Assembly (NCBI RefSeq): GCF_030512175.1
Contig: NZ_JAULBL010000002.1
Coordinates: 244,049 to 308,048, forward strand
Source of the DNA: Paeniglutamicibacter sulfureus
GTDB taxonomy: Bacteria > Actinomycetota > Actinomycetes > Actinomycetales > Micrococcaceae
Length of the DNA stretch: 64,000 bases
Reading direction: 5' to 3'
The position numbers and the translations under genes are program-made. The first letter of the stretch is position 1. Every line of letters starts with the position of its first letter. Under the pieces are notes generated by a model. It saw nothing but the letters and a program-made list of their open reading frames with translations. It was not told the DNA's origin and made no database searches. Below are positions 35,221-42,152 of the stretch, piece by piece.

Positions 35221-35996
35221 TAACGTGCGCCTCCGTTGATATAGAGCGTCTGACCGGAGACATAGGAGGAATCGTCACTGGCGAAGAAGGCAATGGCGGA
35301 GGCTACTTCCTCAGGCTCCCCCACCCGCCCCAGCGGTGTGCGTTCGGCCACGGATTTCTGGTGTTCCTCCGGCGTGCTGCCGACCCGCCCGGCCGTCGCA
35401 GCGGTCATGGCCGTGGCGATGTATCCCGGCGCCACGGCGTTGACGTTGATATTGAACGGACCCAGTTCCAAGGCCAGCGTGGCGGTGAGCCCCTGAATAC
35501 CCGCCTTGGCGGCGGCATAATTCGCCTGTCCACGGTTGCCCAGCGCGGAGCGGCTGCTCAGGCTGACAATCTTTCCGTACCGGGCCGGCACCATGAACTT
35601 CTGCGCTGCCTTTGCGCAGAGGTAGGCGCTGGTCAGGTTCGTTGTCAGGACAGAATCCCAGTCCGGGCGGTCCATTTTGAAAAGCATATTATCCCGCGTG
35701 ATGCCGGCGTTGTTGACCAGGACGTCGATGCGCCCTTGATCGGTGAAAATCTGTTCGAAGACGTAGGCAACATGCTCCTCGCTGGTGACATCGCAGACGG
35801 CGCTGACTGCCGAACCGCCAGCCGCCCCGACGGCGGCGTTTGAACTGATTTCACCGGCGGTGGCCGCTGCCCTCGCGGCATTCAAGTCCAGGATGGCAAC
35901 TGTCGCGCCCTCAGTGGCCAGCCGCAGTGCTGTGGCGGCGCCGATGCCCTGGGCACCGCCGGTGACGATGGCAGTCTTGTTTTTAAGCCTGTTCAT
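35220..35996 (-). CDS. FabG-like SDR, probable 3-hydroxyacyl-CoA dehydrogenase
   Basis: A 258-residue classical SDR. Motifs: cofactor VTGGAQGIGAATAL, LVNNAGITRDNML, catalytic LSSRSALGNRGQANYAAAKAG, and C-terminal YVSGQTLYINGGAR. Adjacent to and coupled with the thiolase, it most likely oxidises a 3-hydroxyacyl-CoA, with stereochemistry suited to a MaoC-type (R)-hydratase product. A role as acetoacetyl-CoA reductase in the reverse direction is possible. Confidence 0.87.
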   Translation of the reverse strand: MNRLKNKTAIVTGGAQGIGAATALRLATEGATVAILDLNAARAAATAGEISSNAAVGAAGGSAVSAVCDVTSEEHVAYVFEQIFTDQGRIDVLVNNAGITRDNMLFKMDRPDWDSVLTTNLTSAYLCAKAAQKFMVPARYGKIVSLSSRSALGNRGQANYAAAKAGIQGLTATLALELGPFNINVNAVAPGYIATAMTAATAGRVGSTPEEHQKSVAERTPLGRVGEPEEVASAIAFFASDDSSYVSGQTLYINGGAR

Positions 35997-36060
35997 GGAT
36001 TCTCCCTCTTAGCTTGCTCTTCGTTTCGTGTGGCTTGCTCTTGGCAACAGGGGTGCGGTG

Positions 36061-37254
36061 TTATCCGGAGAAGGCGGAGATTCCGGTGATGTCGCGGCCG
36101 ATCAGCAGCGATTGGATGGAATCCGTGCCTTCATAGGTGTGGACGACTTCCATATCGGTCAAATGGCGCGCCACATGGTTTTCCAGCAGTAGCCCGTTGC
36201 CGCCTAGGATGTCGCGGGCCTCCTGGCAGATCCAGCGCGCCTTCTGAGCGGTGTGCATCTTGGCCAGTGACGCCATCGGGCCAGTCATCTTTCCCTCGTC
36301 CGCGAGTGCGGTCAGCCGGAAGCAAATCAGCTGCATAGCGGTCAACTCGGCCAGCATGTTGGCCAGCTTGTTTTGCACCAGTTGGTAGCTGGCAATGGGC
36401 TTGCCGAACTGCACGCGTTCCTTCGCGTATTTCACTGCGGCTTCGTACGCAGCGACTCCGTGGCCCACTGATTCCCAGGATGCCCCTCCGCGGGTCGCAG
36501 TAAGCACCCGGGTGACATCGCGGAAGGAGTTCGCCTCGACGAGCTTGTTCTCCACCGGAATCCGCAGGTTTTCGATGGTGATATCGGGCTGCAGGATCGC
36601 CCTCTTGCCGATCTTGCCGGTGATCACCTCGGCACGGTAGCCCGCCGGGTAGCTACCGTCGTCGTTCTTTTCCAGAATGAACGCCTTGACTTTGCCATCC
36701 GCTTCATCCCGGGCCCAGAGCACGACGACGTTGGCGAAGCTTGCGTTGCCGATCCAGCGTTTGCGTCCGTTCAGGATGTAGTGGTCACCGTCGCGGCGGG
36801 CGCTCGTTTCCAGGCCCACGGAGTCCGAACCATGGCCCGGCTCGGTGAGTCCGAAGGCTCCGATCTTCTCCAGCCTGGACATCCCGGGAAGCCATCGCTG
36901 CTTCTGCTCGTCGCTGCCGAGCGAATTAATCGTGCCCATCGCCAAGCCTGACTGGACGCCGATAAAGGTGTTGATGGAGCCGTCGCCCCGGGCCATCTCC
37001 ATGGCGACCATGCCGGCGGCAAGGCGGCTCATGCCGGGGCATCCGTAGCCCTCGATGGTCGTGCCAATGATGCCGAGTGCGGCAATCCCTGGGACCAGCG
37101 AAAAGGGAAATTCCGCCCGGTCCCAATAGTCATTGATCACCGGAAGAAGGTCAGTTTCGACAAAATTCCGGACCTTCTTCCGGATGATTCGTTCGTCTTC
37201 CGAGAGGAAGTCGTCGACCATGTAATAGTCGCTGTTGATCTCTTCTGTAACCAC
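36061..37254 (-). CDS. Acyl-CoA dehydrogenase (glutaryl-CoA dehydrogenase-like)
   Basis: A 397-residue flavoenzyme desaturating an acyl-CoA. Signatures: AFGLTEPGHGSDSVGLETSARR, the middle beta-domain KRWIGNASFANVVVLWARDE, CQEARDILGGNGLLLEN, and the catalytic-Glu region VVHTYEGTDSIQSLLIGRDITGISAF, which resembles glutaryl-CoA dehydrogenase. The GTG start at 37254 follows AAAGGAAC. It is downstream of the thioesterase and CaiB genes on the same strand. It is only moderately similar to the other acyl-CoA dehydrogenase at 40196, so the two may take different chain lengths. Confidence 0.9.
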   Translation of the reverse strand: MVTEEINSDYYMVDDFLSEDERIIRKKVRNFVETDLLPVINDYWDRAEFPFSLVPGIAALGIIGTTIEGYGCPGMSRLAAGMVAMEMARGDGSINTFIGVQSGLAMGTINSLGSDEQKQRWLPGMSRLEKIGAFGLTEPGHGSDSVGLETSARRDGDHYILNGRKRWIGNASFANVVVLWARDEADGKVKAFILEKNDDGSYPAGYRAEVITGKIGKRAILQPDITIENLRIPVENKLVEANSFRDVTRVLTATRGGASWESVGHGVAAYEAAVKYAKERVQFGKPIASYQLVQNKLANMLAELTAMQLICFRLTALADEGKMTGPMASLAKMHTAQKARWICQEARDILGGNGLLLENHVARHLTDMEVVHTYEGTDSIQSLLIGRDITGISAFSG

Positions 37255-37323
37255 AGTTGTTCCTTTGCCTCGGAGCAGCCAGAGCTGCCCGTAATGTTCG
37301 TCCTCTGGTTTTATCAGCGGCGC

Positions 37324-37743
37324 TCAAACCGGTACTTCGGCACAAAAATAGCGCTTCAGATAGTTCCTTTCCCCAACGTCGAGGCCCCGGGCTCTCCCTG
37401 TCGCGTCGTCCAGCGAAACCATGACCGTTGAAGCGTCCAGGACCAAGTGCCCGTTCTGGTATCCGGCGTAGCCCATGGTGTACGATCTTGCCCCGATGCG
37501 CACCACCCAGATATCCACGTCGACAGCATGGCCGAATCCGATGGGTCGGCGGTAGTGCAGCGTCAGCGAGGCCACCAACGTGGTTGTCTCGAGGTCGGCG
37601 GCGGTGCCGACAGAGGCAGCGTGGCGCCGCCACTTGATCCGGGCTTCCTCCAGCAGCGTTGCCACCCGCGCATTGTTCACGTGGCCGTTGATGTCCTGAT
37701 CGGACCACCGGACGAATATCTGTGCACGGAATTTCTCAGCCAA
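37324..37743 (-). CDS. Hot-dog thioesterase (4-hydroxybenzoyl-CoA thioesterase-like)
   Basis: A 139-residue acyl-CoA thioesterase. The 4HBT pattern VRWSDQDINGHVNNARVATLLEEARIKW includes the catalytic Asp, and HYRRPIGFGHAVDVDIWVVRIG follows. The start is TTG at 37743, fixed by AAGGAGG eight bases upstream and by homology; longer in-frame starts lie inside the CaiB gene. It overlaps the CaiB end by 8 bp. It could release CoA from dead-end acyl-CoA or adjust the CoA pool. Confidence 0.82.
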   Translation of the reverse strand: MAEKFRAQIFVRWSDQDINGHVNNARVATLLEEARIKWRRHAASVGTAADLETTTLVASLTLHYRRPIGFGHAVDVDIWVVRIGARSYTMGYAGYQNGHLVLDASTVMVSLDDATGRARGLDVGERNYLKRYFCAEVPV

Positions 37744-38944
37744 CGAGCCGCACCTCCTTGGCGGCCAGCCAGGCGCGGACCAGCTCGGAGCTGGCATTGA
37801 GTTCCGGCGGAGCCAGTTCATAGCTGACCGGGGTTTGTGAGAAGACAACAGGGTGGCGCACGGTGGGAATGCAGCGTTCCCCATTTCCGGACATAACGAC
37901 GGGCTCCAGCCCCAGTTTCCGGGCGAGTTCAATGCCGCCCTTGACGTCCTGAATGGGAGCGCAGGGCAGGCCTAATGCGGAGAGATCTTCAAACCACTGC
38001 GTCGCGGAGCGCCCGATCAGACGGCCCTGAAGAATGGGCCGCAGCTCCTCGCGATTGGTGTTCCGCTCCTGCGGGTTGCCGAAGCGCGGATCGGCGGCAA
38101 TTTCGGGAATGCCCAGCGCATCGCAGAGTTTGGTGAACTGGCCGTTGTTTCCGGCCACGACGATCAACATTCCGTCGCCCGTGTGCATCGGCTCATAGGG
38201 GTAGAGGCTTGGATGCTCGTTGCCCATGCGGGTGGGTATGACGCCGCCGGTGACGTACGCCGCAGATTGGTTGACCATTCCGGAAAGGGCGGACGAGAGC
38301 AGGTTCAACTCCACACGCTGCCCCTGGCCGGTAGCATTCTTGTGATGCAGTGCCCCCAGAATGCCGATGCTGGCGTGCAGGCCGGTGATCACGTCGAACA
38401 CGGCCAACCCGGCGCGGTATGGCTCGGTGTCCTGCCCGCCGGTGATGCTCATCATTCCCGACACCGCCTGGACCAACAGATCATAGCCCGGCAATCCTGC
38501 TCCCCCGGCGGTGCCGAAGCCGGTGATGGATGCGTAGATGATGTCCGGGTTCAGCGCGGACACGCACTCGTAGTCCAGCTGGAACTGGTCTAGTCCACCA
38601 GGTTTGAAATTCTCCACAAGGATATCGGCCTTGGCAGCCAGTTCATGGGCGACTTCAAGATCGGAATCGTCCTTCAGGTCCAGTGCAATCGAATGCTTAT
38701 TGCGGTTGACCGACAGATAGAACGTGGCTTCGTCTTCTCGGACGGGCGGCTTCCAGCCGCGGGTGTCATCGCCCTGCGGGCTTTCAACTTTGATCACGGT
38801 CGCCCCCATGTCCGCCAGCAGCATGGTGCAGTAGGGCCCGGCGAGGACGCGGGTGAAGTCCGCAATAACCATTCCGCTCAGTGGTCCGCTGCCGGAGCGT
38901 CCGAAGGCCTGATTCAGCTTCGATGCAGCGTCAGTTCGATTCAT
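37736..38944 (-). CDS. Type III (CaiB/BaiF) CoA-transferase
   Basis: A 402-residue CoA-transferase moving CoA between carboxylates. The family pattern LSGMVIADFTRVLAGPYCTMLLADMGATVIKVESPQGDDTRGW opens the protein; PGYDLLVQAVSGMMSITG and EHPSLYPYEPM(H) follow, with the catalytic Asp expected in the PGYD region. Proteins of this type include succinyl-CoA:glutarate and carnitine transferases. It heads the CaiB-thioesterase-acyl-CoA dehydrogenase-SDR-thiolase run. ATG at 38944 follows GGAAGG. It is divergent from the LysR gene. Confidence 0.9.
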   Translation of the reverse strand: MNRTDAASKLNQAFGRSGSGPLSGMVIADFTRVLAGPYCTMLLADMGATVIKVESPQGDDTRGWKPPVREDEATFYLSVNRNKHSIALDLKDDSDLEVAHELAAKADILVENFKPGGLDQFQLDYECVSALNPDIIYASITGFGTAGGAGLPGYDLLVQAVSGMMSITGGQDTEPYRAGLAVFDVITGLHASIGILGALHHKNATGQGQRVELNLLSSALSGMVNQSAAYVTGGVIPTRMGNEHPSLYPYEPMHTGDGMLIVVAGNNGQFTKLCDALGIPEIAADPRFGNPQERNTNREELRPILQGRLIGRSATQWFEDLSALGLPCAPIQDVKGGIELARKLGLEPVVMSGNGERCIPTVRHPVVFSQTPVSYELAPPELNASSELVRAWLAAKEVRLVG

Positions 38945-38959
38945 TTCGTGCCTTCCGGT

Positions 38960-38977
38960 TTGTGCTTCACATCACCA
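38960..38977. promoter_or_regulatory. TTGTG-N8-CACCA site ahead of the CaiB gene
   Basis: TTGTGCTTCACATCACCA matches the 16601 and 20862 sites in sequence and spacing. The CCTTCCGG just before it also matches the bases before the 20862 site. It lies in the leader of the CaiB operon. Confidence 0.45.
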
Positions 38978-38979
38978 CT

Positions 38980-39040
38980 GTCGCAAATCCCATTACTCCA
39001 CGTCCAATACGTATTCCGATCCTGATTGATGCGTTCAGCA
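38980..39040 (-). promoter_or_regulatory. TATTGGA-type shared promoter of the CaiB operon
   Basis: Minus strand: ACGCATCAATC, then CGTATTGGACG, then TTTGCGACAGTG, the same order as upstream of tctC at 33880-33940. It lies between the CaiB gene and the divergent LysR gene, the normal site for a LysR operator. Confidence 0.45.
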
Positions 39041-39161
39041 CAATAAACAATTTCGATCCTGTGTTCAGCAACCATCTTCCCCGCGCTCGATAAAACTTGA
39101 TTATTATGCAAAGGTCACTAATCGTTGACACTTCTATGCGCCATCAGAATAATTGTCCGGT

Positions 39162-40064
39162 ATGGATATTCAACAGGTGCGTGCCTTTCTGGCTGTTGCC
39201 CAGGAACTGCATTTCGGGCGGGCTGCTCAGCAGTTGCATATGGCCCAGCCCCCGGTCAGCCGCGCCGTTCAGAATCTGGAACGGGAGCTCGGCGCCGCCC
39301 TATTTGAGCGCAGCACACGCTCTGTTCGCCTCACCCCGGCGGGCGAGGCGCTGATCCAGCCGGCGACGGATATACTCGATGCCTGTCGGCGGGCCAGGAC
39401 CATGGTGTCCCACGCCGGCAAGGGCGAGACAGGACGCGTGCGGGTGGCGTTCGCCGGAGCATCGTCACATGTCATGGTGGGAAAGCTGGCCAAGTTGGTC
39501 CGCCAGACCCATCCGGGCATCGACTTCGAGCTTTACAGCTCGAATTTCGCCATTCCGGCCTTGGACAAAGTCGGCAACGGTGCCATGGAAATCGGCATGG
39601 GAAGATGGAATTTCATACCGGCCGCTCTGAGCTCCCGGGTCATTGCCAATGAAAGACTCGTCATCGCCGTGCATGCCGGCCATCCGGTGGCCGAGCGGAC
39701 GGCGGTGCGGATGGCCGACCTGGCCGGCGAGCCTTTCGTAACCCTGCCTGCGGATCCCGGTGCCATCCTGCGCGACCACCTACTCAGGCTCGCCAACGAT
39801 GCCGGGTTCCTGCCCTCGATAGTGCAGGTTGCCCCGGATTCATTGACGCTGGTCTCACTGGTAGCGGCCGAGATCGGGGTAGCGATGACGGTTTCTTCCG
39901 TTGCGGAGAATATCCATTATCCGGGCGTGGTGTTCCTGCCCCTGGCAGACCCCGCAGAGCCGGTTCTTTTGCGGATGATCTGGCGCAAGGACAACGACAG
40001 CCCTGCCCTGCGGGAGGTACTGAGGCTCTCTGAAATTGCACTGCCTACGCCGGAGCTCGATTAG
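39162..40064 (+). CDS. LysR-family transcriptional regulator
   Basis: A 300-residue regulator. The N-terminal HTH reads MDIQQVRAFLAVAQELHFGRAAQQLHMAQPPVSRAVQNLERELGAALFER, and a periplasmic-binding-protein-like effector domain follows. The ATG at 39162 is taken because all family members begin M(D/E)-x-x-Q-L; the TTG at 39153 is only an open-frame extension. It is divergent from the CaiB operon and parallel to the downstream acyl-CoA dehydrogenase. A motif shared by three promoters of this block is the likely operator. Confidence 0.88.
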   Translation: MDIQQVRAFLAVAQELHFGRAAQQLHMAQPPVSRAVQNLERELGAALFERSTRSVRLTPAGEALIQPATDILDACRRARTMVSHAGKGETGRVRVAFAGASSHVMVGKLAKLVRQTHPGIDFELYSSNFAIPALDKVGNGAMEIGMGRWNFIPAALSSRVIANERLVIAVHAGHPVAERTAVRMADLAGEPFVTLPADPGAILRDHLLRLANDAGFLPSIVQVAPDSLTLVSLVAAEIGVAMTVSSVAENIHYPGVVFLPLADPAEPVLLRMIWRKDNDSPALREVLRLSEIALPTPELD

Positions 40065-40074
40065 GAATCTAATG

Positions 40075-40112
40075 CGCTAAACGGATCAATTGCGCGGTCA
40101 TTTGGTATTGGA
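40075..40112 (+). promoter_or_regulatory. TATTGGA-type promoter motif before the second acyl-CoA dehydrogenase
   Basis: Plus strand: GCGCTAAACGGATCAATTG then TTTGGTATTGGATC, with TTTGGTATTGGAT identical to the tctC promoter. It lies 84 bp before the start at 40196, a distance like that of the other two copies. Confidence 0.45.
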
Positions 40113-40195
40113 TCCGGGTGACGATTGCTGTCAGAGTGAGTGGGGCGAACGCAACAACCGGCGCCCATAAGGCCGTCTCCCCAGGAGGAACAAAT

Positions 40196-41419
40196 ATGAG
40201 CGTCATACCAGAAACCCTGCCCAAACCGGCGGAATTGCAGCCTGGTTCCGCCGCAGTCGGCGAGATCCGGTCGGATGTGCTGGATCTGCAGGGGCTGCTC
40301 AGCAGCGACGAGCTGAAACTGCGGGAAACCGTCCGCCGGTTTGTGCGGGAACGCATCAAGCCGAACATCAAGGACTGGTACGAAGATGCGCACTTCCCGG
40401 TGGAAATTTCCCAAGAGATGGGCGCCCTCGGGCTCCTAGGAATGCATCTGAAGGGTTACGGATGCCCGGGCCGATCCGCCGTCGAATACGGCATCGCAGC
40501 GATGGAACTGGAAGCCGGAGACTCCGGGCTTCGGACTTTCGTCTCGGTTCAGGGTTCCCTCGCGATGAGCGCCATCCACAAATGGGGTTCGGAAGAGCAG
40601 AAGAACCGCTACCTGCCCGGCATGGCGAAGGGCGAAATCATCGGCTGCTTCGGCCTCACCGAACCCACGGCCGGCTCGGATCCCTCCAGCATGCAGACCT
40701 TCGCCCGACGCAACGGCAACCAATGGATCATAAGCGGCGTGAAACGCTGGATTGGCCTGGCCTCCGTCGCGCAGATCGCCGTTATCTGGGCCGCAACGGA
40801 AGACGGCGTTCGCGGATTTCTGGTCCCGACCGACGTTCCCGGTTTCACCGCCACACCAATAGAGCCCAAACTCTCCATGCGCGCATCGATCCAGTGCGAC
40901 ATCACCCTGGAGGACGTCATCGTGGACGAATCCGACAGGCTGCCTGGCGCCGAGGGCCTCCGCGGCCCGTTCTCCTGCCTGAATGAAGCCCGTTACGGCA
41001 TCATCTGGGGTGCCATGGGCGCTGCCAGGGACAGCTATGAGCAGGCCCTGAGCTACTCGCTGGAGCGGACGCAATTCGATAAACCGCTGGCCGCCTACCA
41101 GATAACGCAAGAAAAGCTGGTGAACATGCTGCTGGAAATCCAGAAGGGCACCCTAGTAGCAATCCACACCGGCCGGCTCAAGGACGCCGGAACACTCGCC
41201 CCCGTACAGATCTCCGTCGGCAAACTTAACAACGTCCGGGAAGCCATCAAGATTTGTCGCGACGCCCGCGCCATCCTGGGCGGCAACGGGATCACCCTTG
41301 ACTATTCGCCCCTGCGCCACGCCAACAACCTGGAATCGGTCCGGACCTACGAAGGCACGGACGAGGTCCACACCCTCATCCTGGGCAACCACATCACCGG
41401 CATTCCGGCATTCCGCTGA
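40196..41419 (+). CDS. Acyl-CoA dehydrogenase (glutaryl-CoA dehydrogenase-like)
   Basis: A 407-residue flavoenzyme. Signatures: CFGLTEPTAGSDPSSMQTFARR, KRWIGLASVAQIAVIWAAT, CRDARAILGGNGITLDYSPLRHANNLESVRTYEGTDEVHTLILGNHITGIPAF. The last stretch is close to glutaryl-CoA dehydrogenases, with the catalytic Glu in YEGTDE. The ATG at 40196 has a strong AGGAGG site. It is transcribed away from the LysR gene and carries the shared promoter motif. It is the last gene before the Tn3 transposon. Confidence 0.9.
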   Translation: MSVIPETLPKPAELQPGSAAVGEIRSDVLDLQGLLSSDELKLRETVRRFVRERIKPNIKDWYEDAHFPVEISQEMGALGLLGMHLKGYGCPGRSAVEYGIAAMELEAGDSGLRTFVSVQGSLAMSAIHKWGSEEQKNRYLPGMAKGEIIGCFGLTEPTAGSDPSSMQTFARRNGNQWIISGVKRWIGLASVAQIAVIWAATEDGVRGFLVPTDVPGFTATPIEPKLSMRASIQCDITLEDVIVDESDRLPGAEGLRGPFSCLNEARYGIIWGAMGAARDSYEQALSYSLERTQFDKPLAAYQITQEKLVNMLLEIQKGTLVAIHTGRLKDAGTLAPVQISVGKLNNVREAIKICRDARAILGGNGITLDYSPLRHANNLESVRTYEGTDEVHTLILGNHITGIPAFR

Positions 41420-42114
41420 GGAAAGGATGACGCGGCCACTGCGGAGTCATTGGCCAGCCTCGGCGATATTCAGTTCATTCCCAGGGCTGTCTTGAGTCCG
41501 TCTTCGACCAAAGCCATCCTGCCTGCGGACAGCCCGCCAATGACAGCGACAGGCTCGTACATGACTGTCACCTCGTCACAGCACCCAGCGTAAGACCGGT
41601 CAGCCATCCGGCAACCAATCCATCGTTTCCCGGGACGGTGTCTTCGCGCCGGTGATTCCCTACCCAGAACACGCAACATCGTGTCCAATAAGCGTGTCGG
41701 ATTTCGTGGCCTAATCCAACACCCTCAGTTCCCTGCCCGTGTGGGTTGAAGTGCCCGACCTGCGGGGCAAGGTTCCGTCAGCACCAGCAATCGCCGGTGG
41801 CCCGCTGATCTGTTTCTTTAGCCGACCCCCAAGATCGGCTCCGCCAACCAGTATTCAGGGCCTTGCTCAAGATCACGACCCGGTAATGCACAAGACCGCT
41901 GCAATGTTTCGGCCTTATCCGGGACCAAGATCTGTAGGACATTCTTGAGCATTCCTTGTGCCTTTTCCGCACCTTCCCGGGCGACCATGTACCCATGGGA
42001 CCTAGCCCTGCCCCAAACCATGGAAAGGAATCCCCCGTGCCCCCAACCGTCCTCGTGGACCTCGCCTCGGAGCTCGGCGCCGGCGCCATCACCCGATTCG
42101 TGCACGCCTTCGTG
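41420..42114. other. Intergenic region before the transposon, with possible relics
   Basis: About 700 bp without an intact gene. A minus-strand open frame at 41470-41688 (ending VMYEPVAVIGGLSAGRMALVEDGLKTALGMN) reads like a protein tail, perhaps an Asp/Glu-racemase-like end, but cannot be confirmed. A frame beginning at 42037 runs into the transposon end. Confidence 0.35.
42037..42114 (+). pseudogene. Gene start interrupted by the transposon left end
   Basis: GTG at 42037 follows GGAAAGGA and encodes VPPTVLVDLASELGAGAITRFV before entering the inverted repeat at 42115. The sequence right of the transposon (52067 on) does not continue this frame recognisably, so the rest of the gene is missing. 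Family unknown. Confidence 0.3.
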
Positions 42115-42152
42115 GGGGTGGCTTGTGAAAAAGTGAAATATCCGACGCTAAG
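42115..42152 (+). repeat. Left inverted repeat of the chromate transposon
   Basis: 38 bp, GGGGTGGCTTGTGAAAAAGT to TATCCGACGCTAAG. It matches the right repeat except for three bases in the middle. The transposase stop codon (42148-42150) lies inside it. Confidence 0.92.
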
